Assembly (NCBI RefSeq): GCF_005876855.1
Contig: NZ_QLAE01000025.1
Span: 1 to 64,000, forward strand
DNA from: Stutzerimonas nosocomialis
Lineage (GTDB): Bacteria; Pseudomonadota; Gammaproteobacteria; Pseudomonadales; Pseudomonadaceae
Length of the DNA stretch: 64,000 nt
Reading direction: 5' to 3'
Both the position numbers and the translations under genes were made by a program. Within the stretch, counting starts at the first letter, position 1, and each line of letters starts with the position of its first letter. The notes under the pieces are model-generated. The model was not told the origin of the DNA. It did not search any database and was given only the letters and a program-made list of their open reading frames with translations. Shown piece after piece: positions 9,769-19,277 of this stretch.

Positions 9769-10755
9769 CTACAGCCAGGTGGACAGGGTCAGCGAGCCGA
9801 ACTGGTCGTGCTCGTCCTGCCCTTCGAACTCGTGGGTCCGCCAGACCGTGGCGAACGCCAGCTGCCAGCGGCTCCAGGTCAGCGCCACGCCAACCTTGGC
9901 GTCGCCGACCCACTCGCGGCGGTCCACCGAATGGCTGTCTTCGAAGGTGTTGCCGTCCAGCAGCATGTTGTGCGCCATGTAGCGCCCCTCCAGTTCGGCG
10001 AATCCGTACCAGCCGAAGTGGGCCGCGGGAGTGAAGAACTGGCTGCCACTGCTGGCCGGCGTCACTGCCGGGATGCCGTAGCTGCGGTCGAGCCGCTGCC
10101 CGAAGCGCAGGCCGAGACTGCTGGAGGCGTAGGTGTACAGGTTGCCGACGGCCAGACCCAGGCCTGGGCCGTATTCGAGTTCGAGCCCGCCGATACGCTG
10201 CTGCTGCAACCAGCGGTGAGTATAGGCAAGGTTGACGAAGGGCTCGTTCTCCAGCTGGTGATCCCAGCCCTTGGGCTCGTTGCTGCCGGTCACCTTGTGG
10301 ACCTTGCGCTGGATCTTCTTCGCCCCGGTGCCCGGCCCGACCAGGCCTACATCCAGGTGCAGCCCCTTGGCCTCTCGCCAGCCGTCATGCGGGGTGTCGC
10401 CGAATACCGACAAGCCGGCGAAGACCAGGCCGGCATAGGGCCGGTCATCCTTGCTCAGCTCGACGCGCTCGATGTCGTTCGGGGTATAGATCTGGTGGCC
10501 GAAACGGTAGGCGACGTTGTCGACTTCCTCGGCGCGCCAGCCGGGCAGGCTGCCGGCCAAGCCTCGGCTCCAGTGCTGATCGTCCGGCTCGAAGTTCCAG
10601 AAGAGTTCGAAGCCATTGCTGTAATGGCCGTCTTCGCCACTGGCCAGCAGATCGTTTTCCACTTTGAGCGACAGTGAATTAGCCATGGCGAATGCAGGTG
10701 TCAGCCCTAGAAGCACAACAACGGAAAGACGGGATAGCGCTTGGGACGAAGGCAT
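9769..10755 (-). CDS. LpxR-like outer-membrane lipid A 3'-O-deacylase (DUF2219)
   Basis: A 328-aa protein with a signal peptide (cleavage near AFAMA|NS) and alternating beta-strand character ending in an aromatic C-terminal strand (GSLTLSTWL), as in outer-membrane barrels. The mature start SLSLKVENDLLA holds the Asn-Asp pair that is catalytic in Salmonella LpxR, and DDRPYAGL is a DUF2219 hallmark. LpxR removes the 3'-acyloxyacyl chain of lipid A in a calcium-dependent reaction. The ATG at 10755 has a clean AGGAG. It is alone, with no regulatory gene attached. Activity is inferred from the family, not shown. Confidence 0.85.
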   Translation of the reverse strand: MPSSQALSRLSVVVLLGLTPAFAMANSLSLKVENDLLASGEDGHYSNGFELFWNFEPDDQHWSRGLAGSLPGWRAEEVDNVAYRFGHQIYTPNDIERVELSKDDRPYAGLVFAGLSVFGDTPHDGWREAKGLHLDVGLVGPGTGAKKIQRKVHKVTGSNEPKGWDHQLENEPFVNLAYTHRWLQQQRIGGLELEYGPGLGLAVGNLYTYASSSLGLRFGQRLDRSYGIPAVTPASSGSQFFTPAAHFGWYGFAELEGRYMAHNMLLDGNTFEDSHSVDRREWVGDAKVGVALTWSRWQLAFATVWRTHEFEGQDEHDQFGSLTLSTWL

Positions 10756-11248
10756 AAAAGCTCCTACACCAGATACATGCAGAGTGGTATGTATAGGGGC
10801 TTCAGCGTAACGGAGAGCTCGCTTAACGCCAAGAGCTATTACGGGGAACAGTATCCAGCAGCACCTGCATTCAGCAGCACTTGCCTTACCGAGCGTTTAA
10901 AGAGTTCTGAGCAGAGCTCTCGCTATTCTCTACTGTGGCAACTGTGGCGATTTACCAGTGGCACCGAGTCGCCTCTGTGCGCGGCCAGCATCTGCTCGCG
11001 CAAGTCAACGGCTATGTGCCGAAGTCGCGGTGCAGGATTTCGAGCCGGTCGGTAGAGCCAGAGGTGTTGATCCGCATGGACGATCGCATCTACTGACAGC
11101 GGTTCGAGCAGGCGCGCACGCTTTGCACCCGGATACCCGGTGCGCGTTCTGCGCGAGCGACTGCCGGGATCGAGCGAGGCACGCGGCGAACCTGAGCCAC
11201 GCAGCCATACGATTCCTGCGCAGAGCGAAGGCGCCCATGGCGCCATGC
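10756..11248. other. 493-bp intergenic region between lpxR-like gene and xylH
   Basis: The right part (about 10930-11077, minus strand) holds a decayed amidohydrolase fragment, described separately. From 10756 to about 10920 I see only the upstream region of the LpxR-like gene. From 11078 to 11248 I see nothing that I can support, apart from its being downstream of xylH. Confidence 0.5.
10930..11077 (-). pseudogene. Decayed 5' fragment of an amidohydrolase (lactonase-type) gene
   Basis: Reading leftward from the ATG at 11077, pieces of a protein start appear but in alternating frames: MRI, then QHLWLYRP, then LEILHRDFG, then VDLREQMLAAHRGDS. Joined in order they follow the N-terminus of amidohydrolase-2 family lactonases (MRIDxHQHLWxY ... 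RRDFxPxDLRxxL), which open sugar-acid lactones. At least two frameshifts and an in-frame TAG interrupt it and nothing of the remaining ~230 residues is visible. This is recognition by eye; an alignment is needed. Its place beside the xylose genes suits a lost sugar-catabolic gene. Confidence 0.4.
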
Positions 11249-12385
11249 TCAGCGGCGCTCGGTTCGACTGCTCACGTCGACCCATACCGCCAGCACCAGA
11301 ATGCTGCCCTTGACGATCATCTGCCAGTAGCTGTCGACATCGAGCATGGACATGCCGTTGTCCAGGCTGGTGATGACCAGTGCGCCGAGCAGGGCGCCAT
11401 AGACGGTGCCGGAGCCTCCGCGCATGGACGTGCCGCCGATGAAGCAGGCGGCGATGGCGTCGAGTTCCCCCATGCTCCCGGCCGAAGGCGAGCCGGCGGC
11501 CAGGCGCGCGGTATTGACCAGGCCGGCGAGGGCGCACATCACCCCCATGATGCCGAAGATCCACAGCTTCACGGCCTTCACGTTGATGCCCGACAGCCGC
11601 GTGGCCTCCATGTTGCTGCCCACCGAGTAGACGCGGCGGCCGAACACGGTCTGGCTGGTGACGTAGCTGAACACGCCGAGCAGCACGAGCAGGAGCAGCA
11701 CCGGGACCGGAATGCCATCGTAGCTGTTGAGCGTGTAGACGAACCCGGCCAGCACGGTGCCGATCAACGCCACGCGCAGCAGGTCGCGAACCAGAGAGTG
11801 TGCCGCCAGGCCATGGAGGGCGCGATTGCGGCGCTGCCTCCAGGTCAGGAACAGCGTCAGGGCGAACAGCAGCAGGCCGAGCACCACCCCCACCGTACGC
11901 GGCAGATAACCCTGGCCGATGTAAACCAGGGACGGCGACACCGGAGCGATGGTGGTGCCGTCCGTGATCCCCAGCAGGATTCCGCGAAACGCCAGCATGC
12001 CGCCCAGGCCCACGATGAAGGACGGGATACGCAGGTAGGCGGTCATGTAGCCGTTGGCCAGGCCGATCATCAGGCCGCACAGGGCGACCAGGCTCAGGTT
12101 CGCCAGCAGCGGCACGTTGTAGATCACGTCCAGGATCGCCGCCAGGCCGCCCAGCAGGCCGAGCATCGAGCCCACCGACAGGTCGATCTCGCCGCTGATG
12201 ATCACCAGCACCATGCCGCAGGCGAGAATCCCGGTGATGGACATCTGCCGCAGCAGGTTGGAAAGGTTGCGCGGTGTCAGGAAGCCGCCGTCGGTCTGCC
12301 AGCTGAAGAACAGCCAGATGACCGCCACGGCGATCACCAGCGCGAGCATCTTGTAACGGGCGAAGAGCTGTTTGAGCTGGTTCAT
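11249..12385 (-). CDS. xylH: Xylose ABC transporter permease XylH
   Basis: A 378-aa sugar ABC permease of the CUT2 class with about ten hydrophobic segments. Family motifs include SGEIDLSVGSMLGL, GLANGYMTAYLRIPSFIVGLG and the late ACFIGGTSMRGGSGTVYGALLGA. Its ATG follows the xylG stop codon with no gap (TAG then ATG), so translation is coupled. With XylF and XylG it forms the high-affinity D-xylose importer in the inner membrane. It is the last gene of the xylAFGH operon. Confidence 0.94.
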   Translation of the reverse strand: MNQLKQLFARYKMLALVIAVAVIWLFFSWQTDGGFLTPRNLSNLLRQMSITGILACGMVLVIISGEIDLSVGSMLGLLGGLAAILDVIYNVPLLANLSLVALCGLMIGLANGYMTAYLRIPSFIVGLGGMLAFRGILLGITDGTTIAPVSPSLVYIGQGYLPRTVGVVLGLLLFALTLFLTWRQRRNRALHGLAAHSLVRDLLRVALIGTVLAGFVYTLNSYDGIPVPVLLLLVLLGVFSYVTSQTVFGRRVYSVGSNMEATRLSGINVKAVKLWIFGIMGVMCALAGLVNTARLAAGSPSAGSMGELDAIAACFIGGTSMRGGSGTVYGALLGALVITSLDNGMSMLDVDSYWQMIVKGSILVLAVWVDVSSRTERR

Positions 12386-13942
12386 CTACGCGGTCGTCCG
12401 ATGAATGTCGTGATGGCCGTCCGGTTGGCTGAGCGCCGCGGCGAGCACCTGTTCCTGGGTGAGCTGGTGGTTGATGAAGTCGCCGCGCAAGTGGCCTTCG
12501 CCGATCACCAGGACGCGGTCGGAGACCCCCAGCACTTCGGCCAGCTCCGACGAAACCATGATGATCGACACGCCTTGAGCCGCCAGCGCGCCCATCAGCT
12601 TGTAGATCTCGTACTTGGCGCCGACGTCCACCCCACGGGTGGGCTCGTCGAGGATCAGCACGCGGGGCCGGGTCAGCAGCATCTTGGCCAGCACGGCCTT
12701 CTGCTGATTGCCGCCGGAGAGGCTGGTGATCGGCAGAAAGGGGCTCGCGGTCTTGAGGTGCATGCGCGAGATTTCCTTGTCGATGGCGCTCAGTTCGGCT
12801 TCGGCGTCGATGCGGGTCATCCTCGCGTAGTTCTCCAGGACCGCCAGGGTGATGTTCTGGCCGACCCCCAGATCCGGCACGATGCCTTGACGCTTGCGGT
12901 CTTCGGGGACCATGCACAGCCCGGCGCGGATGGACTTGAGCGGCGTGCGGGTATCGACCGGCTGGCCGTCCAGCAGGACTTCGGCTTCGTAGCGGCCCGG
13001 ATAGGCGCCGAAGAGCGCGGACACCAGTTCCGTGCGGCCGGCCCCGACCAGCCCGGCGATACCGAGGATTTCCCCGCGCCTGAGCACGAAGGAAATGTCG
13101 TCGACCCGTTTGCGCCGGGGGTTGTCGACGTCGTAGCAGGTGACGTGGCGCGCCTCGAAGACCACCTCGCCGACCTCATGGGGTTCGGTGGGGTAGAGGT
13201 TGCTCATCTCCCGTCCCACCATCTGCGCGATGATCTTCGGGATGTCCATGTCCGCCATGGCGGTCGTGGCGATGTGCTTGCCATCGCGGATCACCGATAT
13301 GGTGTCGCACACGGCCGCCACTTCATCGAGCTTGTGGGAGATGTAGACGCAGGCGACGCCCTTGGTCTTGAGGTCGCGGATGATGTCCAGCAACACCTCG
13401 ATTTCCGAACGGGTCAGGGCGGACGAGGGCTCGTCGAGGATCAGCAGCCGCGTCTGCTTGTTCAGCGCCTTGGCGATCTCCACCAGCTGCTGGTAGCCGC
13501 CGCCATACTGCGAAACCGGCAGCGAGACGTTCATGTCCGGCACCTTGAGTTCGCGCATCAGGGCTTCGGCGCGGTGGATCATCGCCGGATAGTTCATGCG
13601 CCCGCCGGGTAGGATCAGCTCGTGGCCCATGAAGATGTTCTCGACCACCGACAGGTCGGGTACCAGGGTCAGCTCCTGGTGGATGATGACGATTCCGGCG
13701 GCTTCGGTTTCGTTGATCGACCTGGCCCTGAGCGGCCGGCCGTCCCATAGGATTTCGCCTTCCCAGGTGCCGTGGGGATAGACCCCCGAGAGCACCTTCA
13801 TCAGGGTGGACTTGCCGGCGCCGTTCTCGCCGCACAGGCCGACGCATTCGCCGGGCCTGACCTTGAGGTCGATGCCGTTCAAGGCTTTGACACCGCCGAA
13901 GGTTTTGACGATGCCGGTCATTTGCAGCAGGTAATCGGACAC
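12386..13942 (-). CDS. xylG: Xylose ABC transporter ATP-binding protein XylG
   Basis: A 518-aa protein with two ABC domains, as in CUT2 sugar importers. The first has Walker [10 protein letters not shown] and the second a degenerate loop (GLVGAGRTE), while the second signature LSGGNQQKA and Walker [13 protein letters not shown] are intact. I chose the GTG at 13942 (SDYLLQM follows), since known Pseudomonas XylG proteins begin this way; a TTG at 13966 has no visible ribosome site and an internal ATG comes 7 codons later. It energises D-xylose import with XylF and XylH. Confidence 0.93.
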   Translation of the reverse strand: MSDYLLQMTGIVKTFGGVKALNGIDLKVRPGECVGLCGENGAGKSTLMKVLSGVYPHGTWEGEILWDGRPLRARSINETEAAGIVIIHQELTLVPDLSVVENIFMGHELILPGGRMNYPAMIHRAEALMRELKVPDMNVSLPVSQYGGGYQQLVEIAKALNKQTRLLILDEPSSALTRSEIEVLLDIIRDLKTKGVACVYISHKLDEVAAVCDTISVIRDGKHIATTAMADMDIPKIIAQMVGREMSNLYPTEPHEVGEVVFEARHVTCYDVDNPRRKRVDDISFVLRRGEILGIAGLVGAGRTELVSALFGAYPGRYEAEVLLDGQPVDTRTPLKSIRAGLCMVPEDRKRQGIVPDLGVGQNITLAVLENYARMTRIDAEAELSAIDKEISRMHLKTASPFLPITSLSGGNQQKAVLAKMLLTRPRVLILDEPTRGVDVGAKYEIYKLMGALAAQGVSIIMVSSELAEVLGVSDRVLVIGEGHLRGDFINHQLTQEQVLAAALSQPDGHHDIHRTTA

Positions 13943-14046
13943 GGTGAGATACTCACGGATAGGCAACAGGCGGGGCGTCGGCAGGGGTGGCCTGCCGAGC
14001 CACGGGGTCGCGCTCGGGCGTCAGTCGAGTCTGCTCGGCTCGAGGG

Positions 14047-15048
14047 TCATTGCCCGGCTATCTGTGCCCTGGTGTAGAAACCGTCCTTTTCCAGCAGGTC
14101 GATGTTGTCGCGGGTCAGCAGGGTCGGGGTGAGCAGGATGGTGTCGACCTTCTTGGCACCGTTGTCGAGCTGGGAGCTGAAGGCCGGCTTCTCGTTGCGC
14201 GCCAGCTGCACCGAGAGCTTGGCGGCTTCCGAGGCGATGAGTTTGAGCGGCTTGTAGACGGTCATGGTCTGGGTACCGTCGATCACCCGCTTGACCGCCG
14301 CGAGGTCGGCATCCTGGCCGGAAATCGGTACCTTGCCGGCCAGCTTCTGCGCCGCCAGGGCCTGGATCGCACCGCCTGCCGTGGCGTCGTTGGAGGCGAC
14401 GATGCCATCGATCTTGTTGTCGTTCCGGGTCAGGGCATTCTCGACGATGCTCAACGCTTCGGTGGGGTTCCACTCCCTGACCCACTGCTGCCCGACGATC
14501 TGGATGTCGCCCCGGTCGATGGCCGGCTGCAACACCTTCATCTGGCCCTCGCGCAGGACCTTGGCGTTGTTGTCCGTGGGGGCGCCACCGAGCAGGAAGT
14601 AGTTGCCCTTGGGTGCCGCCTGCAGCACGCCCTGGGCCTGCAGTTCACCGACCTTCTCGTTGTCGAAGGAGATGTAGGCGTCGATGTCGGCATTCAGTAT
14701 GAGTCGGTCGTAGGAGACCACCTTGATCCCGGCGCGCTTGGCCTCGGCCACCGCGTTGGTCAGCACGGTGGCGTTGAACGGCACGATGACGATCACGTCG
14801 ACGCCGCGGGAAATGAGGTTCTCGATCTGGGATATCTGCTTCTGCTCGTTGGCGTCGGCCGACTGGACGAAGACCTTGGCGCCCATTTCCTCCGCCGCCG
14901 CGACGAAGTAGTCACGATCCCGCGACCAGCGCTCCAGGCGCAGGTCATCGATGGAAAAGCCGATTTTCGGGTTCGCCGGATCGGCCATGAGCGGAAGCGA
15001 GAACAGGGCCAGGGCCCCGGCGAGCAGCATGCGCTTGACTGTTTTCAT
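14047..15048 (-). CDS. xylF: D-xylose periplasmic binding protein XylF
   Basis: A 333-aa periplasmic binding protein of the pentose/hexose type 1 fold. The signal peptide ends near SLPLMA|DP. Motifs include KIGFSIDDLRLERWSRDRD, GVDVIVIVPFNA, SFDNEKVGELQA and NDATAGGAIQAL, all typical of XylF. The ATG at 15048 has AAGGACG upstream. It captures D-xylose for XylGH. It lies 145 nt downstream of xylA and 104 nt upstream of xylG, so binding protein may be made in excess from its own position in the operon. Confidence 0.94.
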   Translation of the reverse strand: MKTVKRMLLAGALALFSLPLMADPANPKIGFSIDDLRLERWSRDRDYFVAAAEEMGAKVFVQSADANEQKQISQIENLISRGVDVIVIVPFNATVLTNAVAEAKRAGIKVVSYDRLILNADIDAYISFDNEKVGELQAQGVLQAAPKGNYFLLGGAPTDNNAKVLREGQMKVLQPAIDRGDIQIVGQQWVREWNPTEALSIVENALTRNDNKIDGIVASNDATAGGAIQALAAQKLAGKVPISGQDADLAAVKRVIDGTQTMTVYKPLKLIASEAAKLSVQLARNEKPAFSSQLDNGAKKVDTILLTPTLLTRDNIDLLEKDGFYTRAQIAGQ

Positions 15049-15193
15049 GGTGGTGCGTCCTTTTATTGTTGTTGGAGACACTGCCTGACGATGAGGGTGG
15101 TACTGATAGAACTGTAGAAAGTCGAAAGGCGCCGCGAGCACAGAATTGTCGCGAGAATGTAACCGCGTGGCGCCAGCCGGAACCTGCCTGCCG

Positions 15194-16510
15194 TCAGGGG
15201 TAGATGAAGCGGTTGACGACGTTTTCCAGCATCTCCTGCCGACCGCTGACGGGCTGCGGATTCAGCTCCCGGCTGAAGGCGTGTTCGGCCAGTGATTCGA
15301 GGCTGAACTCGCCGGCCAGGACCGCCTGCCCGAACGGTTCCCGCCAGCCGGCGTAGCGCCGGTCCTTGAACTGCTGGAGTCGATCGTCCTGCAGCATGGC
15401 CGCCGCGCGTTCCAGCGCCAGGGCGAGCACGTCCATGGCCGCGACGTGACCGTGGAACAGGTCGACTTCCTCGATGCTCTGGCGGCGGACCTTGGAGTCG
15501 AAGTTGAAGCCGCCATGGGTGAAGCCGCCGGCCTTGAGGATTTCGTAGGTGGCCAGGGTCATTTCCTCGACGCTGTTGGGGAACTGGTCGGTGTCCCAGC
15601 CGTTCTGCGGATCGCCGCGGTTGGCATCGATGCTGCCGAAGATGCCCAGCGAGGCGGCCGTGGCGATCTCGTGCTGGAAGCTGTGGCCGGCGAGCGTGGC
15701 GTGGTTGGCCTCGATGTTCACCTTGATTTCCTTTTCCAGGCCGTACTGCTGCAGGAAGCCGAACACCGTGGCGCTGTCGTAATCGTATTGATGCTTGGTC
15801 GGCTCCTGGGGCTTGGGCTCGATCAGCAGGTCGCCCGTGAAGCCGATCCGGTGCTTGTGCTCGACCACCATGCTCATGAAGCGACCCAGTTGCTCGCGTT
15901 CGCGCTTCAGGTCGGTGTTGAGCAGCGTTTCGTAACCCTCGCGCCCGCCCCACAGCACGTAGTTGGCGCCCTTGAGGCGCTGCGTGGCGTTCAGGGCGCT
16001 GAACACCTGGGCGGCGGCGCAGGCGAACACCTCCGGGTCCGGATTGGTGGCTGCGCCCGCGGCAAAGCGCGGGTGGCTGAAGCAGTTGGCGGTTCCCCAC
16101 AGCAGCCTGATCCCGGTCTCTTCCTGATGGCGCTCCAGGTGGTCGACCATCTGCGCGAAATGGTTGCGGTACTCCTTCAGCGAGCTGCCCTCCGGGGCGA
16201 CGTCCGTGTCATGGAAGCTGTAGTAGTCGATGCCCAGCTTGGAGAAGAACTCGAAGGCCGCCTCGGCCTTGCCGATGGCCACTTCCATCGGATTTCCGGC
16301 GTGTTGCCAGGGGCGCTTGAAGATACCGACGCCGAACATGTCGGTCCCTGGCCAGACGAAGGTGTGCCAGTAGCAGACGGCCATCCGCAGGTGCTCGCGC
16401 ATGGGCTTGCCGAGGACGAGCTTGTCGGCGTCGTAATGGCGGAAGGCGAGGGGGGAACTGCTGGCCGGGCCTTCGTAGCGGATCGTGTCGACAGCGGGAA
16501 AGTACGGCAT
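15194..16510 (-). CDS. xylA: Xylose isomerase XylA
   Basis: A 438-aa class II xylose isomerase. The TIM-barrel motifs are intact: [11 protein letters not shown], the catalytic-His segment [31 protein letters not shown] (metal and substrate ligands) and [14 protein letters not shown]. It converts D-xylose to D-xylulose in the cytoplasm using divalent metal. The ATG at 16510 has AAGGACA upstream. It is the first gene of the operon, divergent from xylR. No xylulokinase gene (xylB) is present nearby, so the next step must be encoded elsewhere. Confidence 0.95.
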   Translation of the reverse strand: MPYFPAVDTIRYEGPASSSPLAFRHYDADKLVLGKPMREHLRMAVCYWHTFVWPGTDMFGVGIFKRPWQHAGNPMEVAIGKAEAAFEFFSKLGIDYYSFHDTDVAPEGSSLKEYRNHFAQMVDHLERHQEETGIRLLWGTANCFSHPRFAAGAATNPDPEVFACAAAQVFSALNATQRLKGANYVLWGGREGYETLLNTDLKREREQLGRFMSMVVEHKHRIGFTGDLLIEPKPQEPTKHQYDYDSATVFGFLQQYGLEKEIKVNIEANHATLAGHSFQHEIATAASLGIFGSIDANRGDPQNGWDTDQFPNSVEEMTLATYEILKAGGFTHGGFNFDSKVRRQSIEEVDLFHGHVAAMDVLALALERAAAMLQDDRLQQFKDRRYAGWREPFGQAVLAGEFSLESLAEHAFSRELNPQPVSGRQEMLENVVNRFIYP

Positions 16511-16570
16511 CGGGTATGTCCTTGTTGTTCTGGGCGGTGTCCCGATACTAGCAACGGCCCTGTGGCCGCC

Positions 16571-16607
16571 TTTTGCGAAAATCACCAAGGCGCAGTTCGA
16601 TTTTGCG
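16571..16607. promoter_or_regulatory. Candidate XylR binding site: direct repeat in the xylA/xylR gap
   Basis: TTTTGCG occurs at 16571-16577 and again at 16601-16607, 30 bp apart, about three helical turns, within the 165-bp gap between divergent xylA and xylR. AraC-type proteins such as XylR bind direct repeats. Binding is an inference from position and spacing. Confidence 0.4.
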
Positions 16608-16675
16608 TATTGAGATTGCCCGTCCGCGCGCCTAGCCTGAAGAGGTCACTCCGTGTCGATGGCCCAGGCAGAACG

Positions 16676-17863
16676 ATGAAGACCGTACCGCCCGCTCACC
16701 GCATTGCGCTGCTGTTCAACGGCAGCAAGATCTACGACCGCGGCATCATCAGCGGCATCGGCAACTACCTGAGCAGCACCCGTGCGTCCTGGGATCTGTT
16801 CCTCGAAGAAGACTTTCTCTGTCGCTTGAAAGGCATCGAGCGCTGGCAGGGCGACGGGATCATCGCCGACTTCGACGACCCGCAGATCGGCGAGGCGCTG
16901 GCCGGCATCGGGCTCCCCGTGGTGGCGGTGGGCGGTTCGTACCAGGACGTGGGTGCCTATCCGATGCGCATTCCCTATGTCGCCACCGACAATTTCGCAT
17001 TGATGAAGCTGGCCTACCAGCACCTGATCGAGGCGGGGCTGACGCGCTTCGCCTGCTTCAGCCTGCCCGAGGCGCAGGCCAATCGCTGGGCCCAGGAACG
17101 GGAAAAGGCCTTTCGCAGCCTGGTGCAGCGCGATGGCCTGCATGCCGAGATCTACCGGGGCCTGGGCACCAGCGCGCCGCTCTGGGACACCGCCGTCGAA
17201 CAGCAGATCGCCTGGCTGCAAAGCCTGCCCAAGCCCATCGGCATCATCGCCGTCAGTGACGCCCGTGCCCGGCAGTTGCTGCAGGCCTGCCTGACCGCCG
17301 GCATCGCCGTGCCGGAACAGGTGGCGCTGATCGGCATCGACAACGATCCCCTGACCCGCAGCCTGACGCGGGTGCCGCTGAGTTCGGTGATCCAGGGGAC
17401 CGAAACCATGGGCCGGACCGCCGCGCACCTGCTTCACCAGATGCTGCACGGCATGCCGTCCAGGGGCATGCAGATCCTGGTGCCACCGGATGCGATCAAC
17501 GTGCAGGCTTCGAGCCTGCATCAGCCGTTGGGCAACCCCTATGTCATGCAGGCCATGCTCTTCATCCGCCAATACGCCTGCCAGGGCATCAAGACCGCGC
17601 AGGTGGCCGGGTACGTGGGGGTATCGCGTTCGTCACTGGAGTCGCACTTTCGCAAGGTGCGCGGGCGCAGCGTGCACGACGAGATCCTGCGCTTCAAACT
17701 CGCCGCCGCGGCCAGCGGGCTGGAACGCACCGACTCGGCGATCGCCGATATCGCCCGCAGCTGCGGCTTCAAATCGGCGCAGTACTTGCACACGGTGTTT
17801 CGCCGCGAGTTCGGCTGCACGCCACGGGAATACCAGCAGGGCGCCGGCGCGGCGATGCACTGA
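16676..17863 (+). CDS. xylR: Xylose operon regulator XylR
   Basis: A 395-aa regulator with the XylR layout: an N-terminal periplasmic-binding-protein-like sugar domain (about 8-285; GSKIYDRGIISGIGNYL, ISVSD-type loop IIAVSDARARQLL, ALIGIDNDPL) and a C-terminal AraC double helix-turn-helix (about 290-390; YVGVSRSSLESHFRKVRG and FKSAQYLHTVFRREFGCTPREY). With D-xylose bound it should activate the divergent xylAFGH operon. The ATG at 16676 opens the conserved part; the open frame further upstream is antisense to xylA. Confidence 0.93.
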   Translation: MKTVPPAHRIALLFNGSKIYDRGIISGIGNYLSSTRASWDLFLEEDFLCRLKGIERWQGDGIIADFDDPQIGEALAGIGLPVVAVGGSYQDVGAYPMRIPYVATDNFALMKLAYQHLIEAGLTRFACFSLPEAQANRWAQEREKAFRSLVQRDGLHAEIYRGLGTSAPLWDTAVEQQIAWLQSLPKPIGIIAVSDARARQLLQACLTAGIAVPEQVALIGIDNDPLTRSLTRVPLSSVIQGTETMGRTAAHLLHQMLHGMPSRGMQILVPPDAINVQASSLHQPLGNPYVMQAMLFIRQYACQGIKTAQVAGYVGVSRSSLESHFRKVRGRSVHDEILRFKLAAAASGLERTDSAIADIARSCGFKSAQYLHTVFRREFGCTPREYQQGAGAAMH

Positions 17864-17892
17864 CGAAGAGGTGCCTACCGGTGCGCTGAAGA

Positions 17893-18000
17893 GTTCGCGG
17901 TCAAGACCGCTCCACGGAGGTGCCTGCTCGATCGGCGGCTGGGCGCCATACCCGCAGGATTCGTGGGAGCGGTCGGGGACGCCGAGTCTTGACCGCGAAC
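17893..18000. repeat. REP-type inverted repeat pair
   Basis: GTTCGCGGTCAAGAC (17893-17907) and its exact reverse complement GTCTTGACCGCGAAC (17986-18000) flank 78 nt. With the adjoining GCTCCACGGA and TCGTGGGAGCGGTC this looks like the common Pseudomonas REP sequence in inverted order. In the right copy 12 nt (ggggacgccgag) split the usual GCGGTCTTGACC core. It lies after xylR. Confidence 0.7.
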
Positions 18001-18088
18001 GGGCCCGATGCCGATTCCGGCCGGTGCAGTGCCACCCGCCAGCGGAGCAGATTCCTTCTGCCAGCCGGACGTCGGCCGGCAGCGAGCG

Positions 18089-19117
18089 TCAGCCCTGGCG
18101 GTAGTCCTTGGTGGTCTTGCCGGTCCATCGCTTGAATGCCCGCCGGAAGTTGGTGGGTTCCGAGAAGCCCAGGAGCAGGGCGATGTCGTCGGTGCTCATG
18201 ACCGTGGTCTTGAGGTATTCGATGGCCAGCGAGCAGCGCACATCGTCGGTGATGGCGACGAACGAGGTACCTTCTTCCAGGAGCTTGCGGCGCAGCGTGC
18301 GGATGGTCATGTGCAACCGTTCGGCCACCACGTCCATGCTGGGAAAGGCTCCGGGGGTCTGCATCATCATCTGGTAGACCTCGCCTGACACTCCTGAATC
18401 CACCTTGGCCTGGCCGATCAGCCGGTCGCAGGTATCTTGCAGCACGGTCGCCGTCAGCCGGTGGGCCAGGTGGGGTTTCTGGTCGAGGATCGAGCTGTCG
18501 TAGTGCAGCTCGCACTGGTCGTGATCGAAGATGCACGGGCAACCCAGGTACTGCGGATAGATCTCTGCATGGGCCGGGGCCGGGTAGGAAAAACAGGCTT
18601 TGGTGGGCGGGCAGCTCCTGCCGAACACATCCTGAAGATGGGTGACGTGCTGGGTGAACTGCTGTTCGATCCAGAACTGTTTGATTTCCCTCGAGGGGCT
18701 CGGGTTGGACGCGTCGGGGAAGGTCCATACCGCTTCGTCCTCGTATTCCTGCCATTCGATGGTCAGCGTCGGCGTGGCCAGCGAGTGGTATTTCACGCCC
18801 AGCCTGAAATAGTCGCGCAGCGAAAGGCAGGACATCAGCGCATAGCCGTACATGCCGTAGGCGGACAGGTGGAGGCGGGCGCCGGTCTTGAAGGGCGTGG
18901 CAGGGTCCTTCGAAAGGGTCACCGCGTTGCCGCACACGGTGGCGTACTGGCGGACCGAGGTCAGTGCCGTCGCGTCGTTGATCTCGTCCTCGGTCACGCC
19001 GCTGCCCTTCAGGCTGTCGGCCGGTGCGATGCCCTGTTCGGCGAGCACCTCCACCAGCGCGGCGATCTTGTAGGGGGCGTAGATGCGTTCGTTGAACAGC
19101 GGCTTTTTCGGCGGCAT
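18089..19117 (-). CDS. AraC-family regulator, divergent from the BKACE operon
   Basis: A 342-aa AraC-type regulator. The N-terminal ~200 residues form an Arabinose_bd-type ligand domain (LSAYGMYGYALMSCLSLRDY). The C-terminal half has helix-turn-helix motifs VVAERLHMTIRTLRRKLLEEG and IALLLGFSEPTNFRRAFKRW. It is transcribed away from the BKACE-MFS-SDR operon across a 160-bp gap, the usual arrangement of a pathway-specific activator. It differs from CdhR, the amidase-like regulator of carnitine catabolism, which argues against a carnitine role for the operon. The inducer is unknown. Confidence 0.88.
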   Translation of the reverse strand: MPPKKPLFNERIYAPYKIAALVEVLAEQGIAPADSLKGSGVTEDEINDATALTSVRQYATVCGNAVTLSKDPATPFKTGARLHLSAYGMYGYALMSCLSLRDYFRLGVKYHSLATPTLTIEWQEYEDEAVWTFPDASNPSPSREIKQFWIEQQFTQHVTHLQDVFGRSCPPTKACFSYPAPAHAEIYPQYLGCPCIFDHDQCELHYDSSILDQKPHLAHRLTATVLQDTCDRLIGQAKVDSGVSGEVYQMMMQTPGAFPSMDVVAERLHMTIRTLRRKLLEEGTSFVAITDDVRCSLAIEYLKTTVMSTDDIALLLGFSEPTNFRRAFKRWTGKTTKDYRQG

Positions 19118-19277
19118 CGGGTCACTCCTGTGCGGTGTCCCTTAGGGATTCATTTCTGTCCGGTAATGATCTTCCGGCGAGTTGAAAATTCCATAAGCTG
19201 CTCCGTAAAGAAAGCGTTCGAGCAAGCCGTGGGTCTCGAACGCGCCTGCAAATCCAATAACAATACAGGTCACGTCA

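Noticed and set aside
10923-12917. A 664-codon open frame overlapping xylG and xylH in another frame
   Set aside because: It is a frame shadow of xylG/xylH. Only its last 50 or so codons, outside xylH, gave the amidohydrolase-like fragment reported separately.
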